From Sphaerotilus mobilis (lineage in GTDB: Bacteria; Pseudomonadota; Gammaproteobacteria; Burkholderiales; Burkholderiaceae_C): DNA of 64,000 bases. The translations under genes were made by a program, and so were the position numbers. Location of the stretch: positions 1 through 64,000 of the forward strand of contig NZ_SGWV01000010.1 in assembly GCF_004216565.1 (NCBI RefSeq), read 5' to 3'. This document shows positions 56,284 through 64,000 of the stretch, one piece after another. Every line of letters starts with the position of its first letter. The stretch's first letter is position 1. The notes beneath the pieces were generated by a model. It worked only from the letters and a program-made list of their open reading frames with translations, did not search any database and was not told the origin of the DNA.

Positions 56284-57116
56284 CAGACGGGACTCCGGAG
56301 GTGCTGCCGCAAGGCGGCGTGCAGGTCATGAAGGTAGGCGGCCTTGTCGACCGCCTTGGGCGTGATCGTGACCAGCCGCGCATGGGGCATCAAGGCGGCC
56401 AGCGCGCGGGCATGGGCCATGGGGTGTATGGCGTCGGCCTCATGGCCGATGACGGTGACCGGCACGCGGATCGCACGCACCTGCTCATCGCTGACGCCGG
56501 GGCCGTCGGCGGGGATGCGGCTGAGCAGCTCGACCGTCTCGGCGATCGGCTCGCGCGCGAAGAAGCCGCGCAGCGAGGCGAGGTTGTCGGGCGCGACCTG
56601 GGCCAGCCGGCGCGCGGTCGCACTGGCCTCGAAGGCGGCCAGTGCGCGCTCGGGCTGCATGCGCGACAGCCAGTCGCCGACCTCCAGATTGGGCCGGCCG
56701 TTGTCGGGCGCGGGTTCGGTGACCCAGGCCGGCCGCACCAGCACCAGGCTGCGCACCAGCTCGGGCCGGCGCACGGCCAGGCGCAGGGCGATGGCCGCAC
56801 CCATCGAGATGCCGCCCAGGTCAACCGGTCCGACACCGGTCTGCTCGATCAGCGCGGCAACGTCATCGGCCAGCGTCGCGATCGACAGCTGAGTCGGCTC
56901 ACCCAGCGGCGAGGCCCCATGGCCACGGCATTCCAGCGTCAGCAGGCGCACGGCGCGGCCGTCGTCCAGCGTCTCCGGGCAGGCCTCGGCGGTCTGCGCA
57001 ACGCTGCCGCACAGGCCGTGCTGGAAGACGAAGGCAAGCCCGGTCAACGCGTCGTGAACCGCCAGGTCCAGACCGTCACGCCGCAGCGTGCCGCGTTGCA
57101 GGCGGTCGGCGGTCAT
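56283..57116 (-). CDS. Alpha/beta-hydrolase, possible sugar lactonase
   Basis: 277 residues. Oxyanion region 'VFQHGLCGSVAQT', 'LECRGHGASPLGE', nucleophile elbow 'LGGISMGAAIALRLA' (Ser), acid in 'VIGHEADAIHPMAH'. The class includes enol-lactonases and esterases; between a dehydrogenase/isomerase pair and an epimerase/kinase pair, hydrolysis of a sugar lactone or ester intermediate is a reasonable inference but unproven. Starts overlap by 4 bp and stop overlaps by 1 bp with neighbours. Confidence 0.75.
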   Translation of the reverse strand: MTADRLQRGTLRRDGLDLAVHDALTGLAFVFQHGLCGSVAQTAEACPETLDDGRAVRLLTLECRGHGASPLGEPTQLSIATLADDVAALIEQTGVGPVDLGGISMGAAIALRLAVRRPELVRSLVLVRPAWVTEPAPDNGRPNLEVGDWLSRMQPERALAAFEASATARRLAQVAPDNLASLRGFFAREPIAETVELLSRIPADGPGVSDEQVRAIRVPVTVIGHEADAIHPMAHARALAALMPHARLVTITPKAVDKAAYLHDLHAALRQHLRSPV

Positions 57117-57982
57117 GGGCGGACCTCGATGCCGGCCTCGGCCAGTGCCGCACGCAGGAAGACGGCCACGCCAGCGGCTTCTTCGGCGGCCAGGCCGTGG
57201 GTGATCAGCGGGCCGTTGAAGCCCACGCGCTGAAGGCCGGCGAGGTAGTGCGCGTAGTCCAGCACGCCGGTCCCGGCGGTGGCGAAGCGGCCGTCGGCAT
57301 GGCGGTCCTTGGCATGGCCCATGACGATGCGGTCGGCCAGCAGGTCGATCGCGGCCGACACCGTGTCGCGCTGCTCGGCCAGCGTCGCCACCTCGAACAG
57401 GTTGGCCGGGTCCAGCACGATGCGCAGGCGCTCGCTGCCGAGCTGGTCGATCAAGGCGCGGGCCCGCTGCGCCGAGTTCACGACGTTGGCGAGTTCGGGC
57501 TCGATGCCCAGCAGGACATCGTGTTCATCGGCGATCTCGATGGCCCGTTCCATCGAGGCCAGCAGGTCGCGCCAGGCTTCGGGCGTGGTGTTGTCCGGGT
57601 GCCCGTGCCACTGATCCTGGGCGTCGCGTGTGCCGGTGCACAAGGTGATCACACGCGTGCCCAGCCCGGCGCACGCCGCGGCCAGCGTGGCCAGCCGCGC
57701 ATGACCCGCCGCGCGCACGGCCACGTCGGGATGGATCATGTTGTAGGTGCCCGAGACGGCCGTCATCGCCACGCCCTGTTCGCGCGCCGCCTGAGCCACC
57801 GCCTGCGTCGCGGAAGCCTCGATGGCATCGGGCATCGCGGCCAGACCGGAGCAGGCCATGTTGTATTGCGTGGCCGTGTAGCCGGCCGCCCGCACGGCGG
57901 CCAGCACGGTCGATGCGTCGCTGCCGGGGAAGGTCTTGGCAAAGATGCCGAGCTGGATACCGGCCGTGTTCGCCTTGCCCAT
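57113..57982 (-). CDS. Xylose-isomerase-like TIM-barrel sugar isomerase/epimerase or lyase
   Basis: ATG at 57982 overlaps the stop of the upstream Gfo/Idh gene by one base (TGATG); a GTG three bases earlier is possible. 289 residues. Metal-ligand motifs in order: 'LGIEPELANVVN' (Glu), 'RIVLDPANLFE' (Asp), 'IVMGHAKDRHADG' (His), final ligand replaced or less clear ('GPLITHGL' where Glu is usual). Often paired with Gfo/Idh enzymes, acting on 3-keto sugars or related intermediates. The exact reaction is unknown. Confidence 0.78.
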   Translation of the reverse strand: MGKANTAGIQLGIFAKTFPGSDASTVLAAVRAAGYTATQYNMACSGLAAMPDAIEASATQAVAQAAREQGVAMTAVSGTYNMIHPDVAVRAAGHARLATLAAACAGLGTRVITLCTGTRDAQDQWHGHPDNTTPEAWRDLLASMERAIEIADEHDVLLGIEPELANVVNSAQRARALIDQLGSERLRIVLDPANLFEVATLAEQRDTVSAAIDLLADRIVMGHAKDRHADGRFATAGTGVLDYAHYLAGLQRVGFNGPLITHGLAAEEAAGVAVFLRAALAEAGIEVRP

Positions 57983-59058
57983 CACAGGCCGCCTTCGACG
58001 TCGGCCAGCCGGACCGGCTTGCCGCTTTCGGCGCTGCGGGCGATGGCAACCATGGCGCGCACCGACTCGACGCCGTCGCGCACATTGGCGCCGGTCATCG
58101 GCACGCCCTTGAGCACCACGTCGGCGAAGGCTTCAAGCTGGCGGCGGTAGAAGTGGCCGTCGGCGCCGAGCGGGCGGCGTGTCGTGGCGTCCTTCTCGTG
58201 GAAGATCTCGACGTCGCTGCTGCGGTAGTACCAGGGGTTGTAGGTCTTGCCCAGCACGCTGCCGTTCTGGCCGTAGATCTGGAAGCCCTCGTGCCAGTCC
58301 ATGCGCACCGCGACGGTCAGGTCCATGTGGCCGAGCGTGCCGTTGGCGAACTCGGTCTCGATGAACCAGCAGCGTGCGCCGAAGCGTTCGGACAGGCGGG
58401 CGTTGACGCTGACGATGTCACCGGCGAAATAACGTGCCGTGTCGACCAGGTGGCAGCCGTGCGCCAGCATCAGGTAGCGCCGCATGTCGGCCTTCGGGTC
58501 CTGCGCCGGCTTCTTGCGCGCGGCGCTGGTCACCATCAGCGGCTGCACCGCGTCGGTCACGGTGTAGCGGTGGGTCGAGTCGCAGTACCACGCCTTGAGC
58601 GCCAGCAGCTGGCCCATCTCGGTGTCGATGAAGGCGCGGGCGGCCTGCAGGCCCTCGTCGAAGCGCTTCATGTGTCCGACCTGCAGGATGCGTCCGCTGG
58701 CCTCGACGGCACGTTGCAGTTCCAGCGTCTCTTCGACCGTCACACCCAGCGGCTTCTCGCACAGCACATGCTTGCCGGCCTCCAGCGCCTGGATCGCGGC
58801 GGCGACGTGGAAGGCGTCCGAGGTGGCGACGATGACGGCCTCGACCTCCGGATCGGCCAGCATCGCCGCGTAGTCCTTGAACTGCTTGCGCGCCGCATGC
58901 GTGACCGCCATGCGCTCGCGCAGGTCATCGGCGACGTCGCAGATGGCGTGCAGTTCGACGTTGCGGGCCTTGTTGCAGCTCTCGAAATGGGCGGCCTGGG
59001 CGATCGGGCCACAACCCAGCACACCCACGCGCAACAGACGGTCTTCCTTGACAGGCAT
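57982..59058 (-). CDS. Gfo/Idh/MocA-family oxidoreductase
   Basis: ATG at 59058 (MPVKEDRLLRVGVLG) follows GAAGGACC. 358 residues. Nucleotide loop 'VGVLGCGPIAQAAH', catalytic lysine 'HVLCEKPLGVTVEE', 'QVGHMKRFDEGL', 'LAHGCHLVDTARYF' with His and Asp. A Trp/Tyr-rich segment ('WYCDSTHRYTVTD', 'NPWYYRSSD') suggests a larger or glycosidic substrate than inositol. First gene of the six-gene operon. Confidence 0.83.
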   Translation of the reverse strand: MPVKEDRLLRVGVLGCGPIAQAAHFESCNKARNVELHAICDVADDLRERMAVTHAARKQFKDYAAMLADPEVEAVIVATSDAFHVAAAIQALEAGKHVLCEKPLGVTVEETLELQRAVEASGRILQVGHMKRFDEGLQAARAFIDTEMGQLLALKAWYCDSTHRYTVTDAVQPLMVTSAARKKPAQDPKADMRRYLMLAHGCHLVDTARYFAGDIVSVNARLSERFGARCWFIETEFANGTLGHMDLTVAVRMDWHEGFQIYGQNGSVLGKTYNPWYYRSSDVEIFHEKDATTRRPLGADGHFYRRQLEAFADVVLKGVPMTGANVRDGVESVRAMVAIARSAESGKPVRLADVEGGL

Positions 59059-59111
59059 GTCGTTCGGTCCTTCGCAAGCGGGTTGCATGACACGGCCATG
59101 TCGCCGTGTCG

Positions 59112-59132
59112 TTTGTTTGCTTGCAAAACAAA
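59112..59132. promoter_or_regulatory. Candidate ROK-repressor operator
   Basis: TTTGTTT-N7-AAACAAA, a perfect AT-rich 21-bp dyad 54 bp before the operon's first gene, striking in GC-rich DNA. Its shape resembles NagC/Mlc/XylR sites. A second dyad GACACGG-N8-CCGTGTC lies at 59089-59110. Confidence 0.55.
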
Positions 59133-59248
59133 TTTAACGCCGGATGGGTTTGTTGGGGATCGATGCAAACCCTGAGGGAATGCCCCAAGGGGTTCGGCGG
59201 AAAGGCCTGAACGTCGGCACACAATGCCCATCCATGCCAACGCCGTAG

Positions 59249-59527
59249 GAGATCGCCAAGGCCGGAGGGAAGCACGTCGGCCTGGTTCGGCGGTATTCTG
59301 GGGAACCCGAGCGACTGATCGAGAAGTCGCTCCGGTCACTGGAAAAGCGGATCGCCGAACATGTGGCCAAGATCAGCGATCCAGCCAGCCAGCCATGCGG
59401 CGCCGCAGACCAGCGAGTTGCAGCTTCGATATCTGGTGGAGACCTACTGGCCCAAGGAGATCGAAGGGTTTCGCACCGAAGCAGCCGTCCTTCGTGGACT
59501 GCTAGAGGAGAGAAGACATGGGCAGTG
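59249..59527 (+). pseudogene. Frameshifted gene remnant, possible polymorphic-toxin tail
   Basis: From 59249 one frame reads 'EIAKAGGKHVGLVRRYSGEP' then 'LRSLEKRIAEHVAKISDPAS'. From 59409 a second frame reads 'TSELQLRYLVETYWPKEIEG' and ends 'VLRGLLEERRHGQ' at a stop inside the next gene. A stop codon sits directly before 59249, so there is no start. The GGKH...LEKxIxxHxxKI...W-P-x-x-I pattern recalls C-terminal tails of secreted polymorphic toxins, with the middle lost. Family assignment is from memory and tentative. Confidence 0.45.
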
Positions 59528-59757
59528 ACGTGAAGTATCAGGAGACGATGCGCGAGGTGCTGCGGCAACTGGTCGACCGTGCCGCCGAGAAGAGCGGCTC
59601 GACCTCGCCCTTCGAGCAAGGTGTCCAGATGGGCTACTTCGAGGCCGTCAATGCCATCCTCGGTGAGTTGGAGACCTTCGGCATCGATCCTGCGGAGGTC
59701 GGCATGGCCGGCTTCAACCCGCTGTCGATGCTCGGGCCGCACCAGAAGGCCGCCTGA
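59518..59757 (+). CDS. Small acidic protein of unknown function, possible immunity protein
   Basis: 79 residues, strong GAGGAGAG site before the ATG. Sequence is helical and acidic ('MREVLRQLVDRAAEKSG', 'EAVNAILGELETFGIDPAEV'). It directly overlaps the 3' end of the toxin-tail-like remnant and is followed by an intrinsic terminator, the layout of an orphan immunity gene. I do not recognise the family. Confidence 0.6.
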   Translation: MGSDVKYQETMREVLRQLVDRAAEKSGSTSPFEQGVQMGYFEAVNAILGELETFGIDPAEVGMAGFNPLSMLGPHQKAA

Positions 59758-59782
59758 CCCGCCCCAGCAACACGCCCCATGC

Positions 59783-59805
59783 AGCCCGCCACGCGCGGGC
59801 TTTTT
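59783..59805 (+). terminator. Intrinsic terminator after the 79-residue protein gene
   Basis: AGCCCGC-CACGC-GCGGGCT followed by TTTT, 26 bp past the stop. Confidence 0.8.
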
Positions 59806-59852
59806 CACGTCCGATGACCTGGCCGGTCGAAGCGGCCGAGAAGGAATTGCCG

Positions 59853-61568
59853 ATGACCCCGATGACCCCCATGAGCCCGATGAGCACGCCCACCCTGTCG
59901 TCCCTGCGCCTGGCGCCCTTTCACCTCGATGACGCCGGCATCGCCTGGGTCGAAGGCCTGCTGCGCACCTTGTCGACGGAGGACAAGGTGCGCCAGCTCT
60001 TCAACCTCGCCTGCCACGGCGACGACGCCGCCACCATCGACCGCCTGGCCAGCCTGCGCGTCGGTGGCGTGACCCGCTTTGCCGGCACCGATCTGGAGAC
60101 CTCCTGGCGCGCCACCCGAGCGCTGCTGGAACGCTGCGAGATCCCGCCGCTGATCAGTGGCGACATCGAGGGTGGCGCGATCAGCATCCCCTTCGGCACC
60201 CAGTTGCCCAACCAGCTCGGCCTGGCCGCGACCGGCTCGACCGCGCTGGCCGAGGACGCGGTGACGGTGCTCGCACGCGAGGCCCGGGCGCTGGGCTACA
60301 ACTGGACCTTCACGCCGGTGGTGGACATCAACGCGGCCTTCCGCAGCGCCATCGTCGCCACCCGGTCCTATGGCAGCGATCCGGCAACCATCCTCGAACA
60401 GGCCCGCGTCAATGTGCGGACCTTCCAGCGCCATGGCATCGCCGCGACCGCCAAGCACTGGCCGGGCGAGGGCTACGACGACCGCGACCAGCACCTGGTC
60501 ACCACCCTCAACCCGCTGTCGCCGGAAGACTGGGCGGCGCACTACGGCCAGATCTACCGCGGCCTGATCGACGACGGCCTGATGACGGTGATGTCGGCCC
60601 ACATCGCCCTGCCCGCCTATGCCCAGCGCCACGGCGTGACGGGCCTGGAGACCTGCCGGCCGGCCTGCGTGTCGCGACTGCTCAACGAGACCCTGCTGCG
60701 CGGCGAGCTGGGCTTCAACGGCCTGATCGTCTCGGACGCCTGCGCCATGGCCGGGCTGGGCAGCTGGGCTGATCGCGCCACCTTCGCGCCCGAGGTGATC
60801 GCCAACGGCTGCGACATGTTCCTCTTCCCCGCGCCCTTCGAGGTCGACTTCCCGCACGTGATGCGCGCGCTGTCCGATGGCCGCCTGAGCGAGGCCCGCG
60901 TCGAGGAAGCCGTCACCCGCGTGCTCGGCCTGAAGGCCGCGCTGGGCCTGCACCGCAAGACGCTGGACGAGCGCCAGCCACCGCTCGACGAGGCCCGCGC
61001 GACGGTGCGCTCGCCGGCCCACGTGGACGTCGAATCGCGCGTGGCCGGCGCCAGCGTCACGCGGGTCAAGGACGTGCGCGGCACCCTGCCGCTGAGCCTG
61101 GACCGGCACCGCCGCATCGTCGTCATGACCGACCCGGCGCGCGACGGCTTTGCCGGCCAGCCGCCGGTCCAGCTGACGATCCCCGACGGCCTGCGCGCGC
61201 ATGGCTTCGAGGTCCGCGCCTTCGACCCTGCCCACCCGCCCACCCCGGCCGACACCGATCTGGTGCTCTACCTGCTCGCCCAGGAATCGCTGCTGGTGCA
61301 ATCGCACATCTACCTGGACTGGGCCCGTGTGCACGGCGACTGGCGCCTGGGCATGCGCCGCTTCTGGCACGACATCCCGACCGTGCTGGTGTCGCTCGGA
61401 CAGCCCTACTACCTGTACGACGCCCCGCGCATGCCCTGCGTGGTCAACGCCTACACCGCAGCGCCACCGGTGCAAGCCGCGGTGTTGCAGCGGCTGCTGG
61501 GCGAGGCGCCGTTCTCCGGGGTCAGCCCGGTGGATGCGTTTTGCGGGCTGCCGGATGCGGCGTATTAA
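59853..61568 (+). CDS. Glycoside hydrolase family 3 enzyme
   Basis: ATG at 59853 has AAGGA upstream; in-frame ATGs at 59862, 59871 and 59880 make the true start uncertain. 571 residues, no signal peptide, so cytoplasmic. Family features: 'PPLISGDIEGGAISIPFG', 'NWTFTPVVDIN', 'ATAKHWPGEGYDDRDQH' (the K-H-x-P-G loop that binds substrate), and nucleophile region 'GLIVSDACAMAGL' (Asp). The KH-x-PG loop points to beta-N-acetylhexosaminidase/NagZ-like or related glycosidases. The last ~170 residues form a C-terminal domain seen in longer family members. Its product may feed the neighbouring ROK operon. Its 3' end overlaps the kinase gene by 47 bp. Confidence 0.85.
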   Translation: MTPMTPMSPMSTPTLSSLRLAPFHLDDAGIAWVEGLLRTLSTEDKVRQLFNLACHGDDAATIDRLASLRVGGVTRFAGTDLETSWRATRALLERCEIPPLISGDIEGGAISIPFGTQLPNQLGLAATGSTALAEDAVTVLAREARALGYNWTFTPVVDINAAFRSAIVATRSYGSDPATILEQARVNVRTFQRHGIAATAKHWPGEGYDDRDQHLVTTLNPLSPEDWAAHYGQIYRGLIDDGLMTVMSAHIALPAYAQRHGVTGLETCRPACVSRLLNETLLRGELGFNGLIVSDACAMAGLGSWADRATFAPEVIANGCDMFLFPAPFEVDFPHVMRALSDGRLSEARVEEAVTRVLGLKAALGLHRKTLDERQPPLDEARATVRSPAHVDVESRVAGASVTRVKDVRGTLPLSLDRHRRIVVMTDPARDGFAGQPPVQLTIPDGLRAHGFEVRAFDPAHPPTPADTDLVLYLLAQESLLVQSHIYLDWARVHGDWRLGMRRFWHDIPTVLVSLGQPYYLYDAPRMPCVVNAYTAAPPVQAAVLQRLLGEAPFSGVSPVDAFCGLPDAAY

Positions 61569-63780
61569 GCGGCGTATCCAGCCGTGTCTGCTTCGGCGGA
61601 CCTGACTGGCTCAGCGCCTGAGCCACCGCCCGCGCCAGCTCGGCGCGGGTCAGCGGCTTGGCCACGCGCACGGTGATGCCGGCGGCGGCGGCGCGTTCGT
61701 CAAGCTGCGGACCGCCGTAGCCGCTGGCCAGCACGATGGGCAGGTCGGGGCGGCGCTCGCGCAGCACGCAGGCGAGTGCGGTGCCGCACAGGCCGGGCAT
61801 CAGCTCATCGGTCAGGACCAGGTCGAAGCGGCCGGGATCGGCGTCGAAGCGGGCCAGCGCCAGCGCGCTGTCGCTCAGGCCGGCCGGCTCGTAGCCCAGC
61901 TCGGCCAGCATCTCCTCGGCCAGTTCGACCAGCGCGGGCTCGTCGTCGACCACCAGCACGACCTCGCCGTGGCCACGCGGGATGTCGTGCTCGTCGTCGG
62001 TCGGCGTCTCGGCGGCGGGCACGGCATCGACGCAGGGGAAGTAGAGCGAGAAGGTCGCGCCCTCGCCAGGCCTGCTCTGCACGTCGATCGCGCCGCCCAG
62101 GTCGGCCATCACGCTGTGCACCACCGCCAGGCCCAAGCCGGTGCCGCGCAAGGCCGAGCGGGTGGTGAAGAAGGGCTCGAACAGCCGCGCCATGACGTCC
62201 GGCGCGATGCCGGGGCCGCCGTCGGCCACGCTCAGGCAGGCATGGCGACCCGGTGCCAGCGTGCTGGCGTGCAGCGGACGGGGCCGGGTCAGCGTCACCA
62301 CGCCGAGCGACACCCGCAGCGTGCCGCCTTCGGGCATGGCCTGGACGGCGTTGGTGCACAGGTTCATCGCGGCCTCGTGGATCAGCGTGGCATCGCCGTC
62401 GATGGCGGCCTGTGGCGCCTGCAGCGCACGCACCAGCCGGATGCCGGGTGGCAGCGAGCCTTCCAGCATGCGCAAGGCCTCGTCGACCACCGGCTGCAGC
62501 CACAAGGTGTCGTGGCGGCGCGGCGTGCCACGGCCGAAGGACAGGATGCGTTCGACCAGCGCCTTGCCGCGCTGGCCAGCCTGCAGCACCTGGTCGAGCT
62601 GACGCGCCTGGCTCGACCCGTCGGCGGCCTGCGTGCGTGCCAGCTCGCCCCAGCCGATGACGGCGGCCAGCACGTTGTTGAAGTCATGCGCCACACCACC
62701 GGCCAGCGTGCCCAGCGCTTCGAGCTTGCGGGCCCGCAGTGCGCGATCCTGATCGGCCGCCCAGGCCGCCTGCGAGGCCCGCCGCAGCGCCGCCTCGCGG
62801 GCATGGCGCACGGTCAGCAGGGTGGTCACCAGCAAGGCCGACGCGGCGAAGGCAGCGATCACGCTGGCCAGCGCGGTCCAGTCGGCCAGCGCGGCGTCCA
62901 GGTCACGGCCCAGCACGACCAGCACCGGGTGATGGGCCAGCGGTTGCACGGCCACCAGGCGCTGCTGGCCGTCGCGGGTGGTGTAGCGCAGGCCCTGGGA
63001 CGCGTCCGGGTCGTCCCAGAGGGCCGACAGGACCTCCGGCGGCATCGGTGCGTCCCGCCCGGGCGCCGCACCGCCCTCGCTGGGCTGTGACACCCGCAGG
63101 CCGTCGCGCCGGTAGAGCGCCACGGCGATGTCGGGCGAGGGCATCACGGCCGCATAGCCGCCGTCGATGAAGTCGGGCTGCGTGACCAGCACGACGACGC
63201 CACGGAAGGTGCCGCCGTCGCGGTCGCGCCAGTCCATCGCCAGCCCGATCGAGCGCTCGCCGTCATCCTGCCGGCTGCGAAAGGGCTGGCCGATGTAGAG
63301 CGCCGCCGGCCCGAGCTGGCGCGCGCCAACGTAGAAGTCCCGCGTGGCCAGGGACACGGGCGCGGCCGGGGTCTGTGTGCGCGAGGTCGCGAGGACGTGG
63401 CCCTGGTCGTCGAGCACGGTCAGCGCCCGCACCCGGGGCAAGGCCGCGACACGGGCCCGCAGCAGCTCATGCAGGTCGGCCCTGCCGGGCAGGACCAGCC
63501 CGTCGCCCAGCTCAGCGCGGGTCGCGCGCAGCACCGCGTCGGCCGTGCCCAGCGTGCTGTCGGCCTGCGCCGCCACGGCGTCGGCCAGTGCCGCGAGGGT
63601 GCGCTGTTCGGCCTCCAGGGTCTGGGCCCGCAAGGCCCACAGACCGGCCGCCACCAGCAAGGCCACCGCCAGCTCGCCGACCAGCACGGCCAGCACGCTG
63701 CGGGTGCGCAGCAGTTCAGACCAGCCGGGGGTGGACCAGGGCGTGGTGGTTTCGGTGTCTTGCGCGCGGGCGTCGGTCAT
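61522..63780 (-). CDS. Hybrid sensor histidine kinase with C-terminal receiver
   Basis: 752 residues. TM1 at about 29-50 and TM2 at about 303-323 flank a ~250-residue periplasmic Cache-like sensor ('RDFYVGARQLGPAALYIGQP'). Then HisKA with phospho-His365 in 'LAGGVAHDFNNVLAAVIG', HATPase boxes 'NLCTNAVQAMPEGG', 'VADGGPGIAPDVM', 'GTGLGLAVVHSVM', and a receiver at about 625-735 ('VLVVDDEPALVELAEEML', phospho-Asp in 'LVLTDELMPGLCG', 'LASGYGG', KPL). No partner response regulator is nearby in the window. The ligand is unknown. Confidence 0.88.
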   Translation of the reverse strand: MTDARAQDTETTTPWSTPGWSELLRTRSVLAVLVGELAVALLVAAGLWALRAQTLEAEQRTLAALADAVAAQADSTLGTADAVLRATRAELGDGLVLPGRADLHELLRARVAALPRVRALTVLDDQGHVLATSRTQTPAAPVSLATRDFYVGARQLGPAALYIGQPFRSRQDDGERSIGLAMDWRDRDGGTFRGVVVLVTQPDFIDGGYAAVMPSPDIAVALYRRDGLRVSQPSEGGAAPGRDAPMPPEVLSALWDDPDASQGLRYTTRDGQQRLVAVQPLAHHPVLVVLGRDLDAALADWTALASVIAAFAASALLVTTLLTVRHAREAALRRASQAAWAADQDRALRARKLEALGTLAGGVAHDFNNVLAAVIGWGELARTQAADGSSQARQLDQVLQAGQRGKALVERILSFGRGTPRRHDTLWLQPVVDEALRMLEGSLPPGIRLVRALQAPQAAIDGDATLIHEAAMNLCTNAVQAMPEGGTLRVSLGVVTLTRPRPLHASTLAPGRHACLSVADGGPGIAPDVMARLFEPFFTTRSALRGTGLGLAVVHSVMADLGGAIDVQSRPGEGATFSLYFPCVDAVPAAETPTDDEHDIPRGHGEVVLVVDDEPALVELAEEMLAELGYEPAGLSDSALALARFDADPGRFDLVLTDELMPGLCGTALACVLRERRPDLPIVLASGYGGPQLDERAAAAGITVRVAKPLTRAELARAVAQALSQSGPPKQTRLDTPLNTPHPAARKTHPPG

Positions 63781-63834
63781 CGGCGCAAGCGTGCCACGTG
63801 CTTACCATCCGCGCCTTCAACAGGAGACGCTCCC

Positions 63835-64000
63835 ATGCAAGGCCCAGGCTTGTTCACCCAAATCATGTCGCAGGTTGTCGCTGGCATCGGCCATGTGGCG
63901 ATCCGCTGGCGGCGCCGCCAGGGCGGCGTCGAACGCCAGGCCATGGGCACCCAACCCAGCATCCCGCAGGCCCGTCCACAAGGCATCCTGCCGACCCTGA
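63835..64000 (+). CDS. Start of an unidentified reading frame, truncated by the window edge
   Basis: ATG at 63835 with AGGAGACG seven bases upstream, divergent from the kinase gene. 55 codons are visible with no stop, starting MQGPGLFTQIMSQVVAGIGH and continuing with an Arg-rich stretch (WRRRQGG). Not recognised. The good ribosome site and divergent position favour a real gene. Confidence 0.45.
   Translation, partial: MQGPGLFTQIMSQVVAGIGHVAIRWRRRQGGVERQAMGTQPSIPQARPQGILPTL

Noticed and set aside
59224-59505. 93-codon plus-strand frame
   Set aside because: It is in the wrong frame relative to the two recognisable remnant segments and has a shadow-like composition.

Overview
The window is GC-rich DNA (codon third positions almost all G/C) from a Gram-negative bacterium. 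Gene content and protein style (small trimeric-type porin ending in Phe, LacI/RpiR-controlled ABC sugar transport, MocDE-type oxygenase, hybrid kinases) suggest a betaproteobacterium of the order Burkholderiales; this is inference, as no rRNA or marker gene is present. No tRNA, rRNA, CRISPR array, insertion sequence or prophage was seen.

Region 1 (1-30.15 kb, all minus strand) is a giant surface-protein locus. Reading along the minus strand it runs: two tandem degenerate EAL-HDOD proteins, a MotA/TolQ/ExbB-like channel protein with a long cytoplasmic tail, a 2,508-residue Ig/cadherin-like protein, and a colossal protein of at least 5,811 residues whose gene leaves the window at the left edge. 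The colossal protein has a BapA-like N-terminus, about 53 helical repeats of about 72 residues arranged as an A-B-C triplet super-repeat, and then Ig-like domains. The order suggests a signalling-controlled, possibly proton-motive-force-assisted adhesin system (comparison: SiiAB/SiiE, BapA, LapA).

Region 2 (30.3-52.35 kb) is a cyclitol catabolism island. It encodes a complete upper myo-inositol pathway (IolG, IolI, IolE, IolD, IolB, and an IolC kinase fused to an aldolase-like domain), two further Gfo/Idh dehydrogenases (one very like the scyllo-inositol dehydrogenase YdgJ), an inositol-type ABC transporter, a porin, three regulators (one RpiR, two LacI), and a MocD/MocE/MocF-type oxygenase set related to that used for rhizopine demethylation. 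IolA (methylmalonate-semialdehyde dehydrogenase) is not in the window. Paired nGAA-N6-TTCn palindromes, exactly 30 bp start to start, lie in three divergent promoter regions, with a single near-perfect copy before mocD; they are the likely RpiR operator.

Region 3 (52.5-64 kb) holds a TerC-family membrane protein behind two hairpins, a tightly overlapping six-gene minus-strand operon of unknown sugar specificity (Gfo/Idh, TIM-barrel isomerase, alpha/beta-hydrolase, pentose-phosphate-epimerase-like protein, ROK kinase, ROK repressor), a decayed gene remnant beside a 79-residue orphan protein, a GH3 glycosidase, and a hybrid histidine kinase. A short reading frame begins at the right edge.
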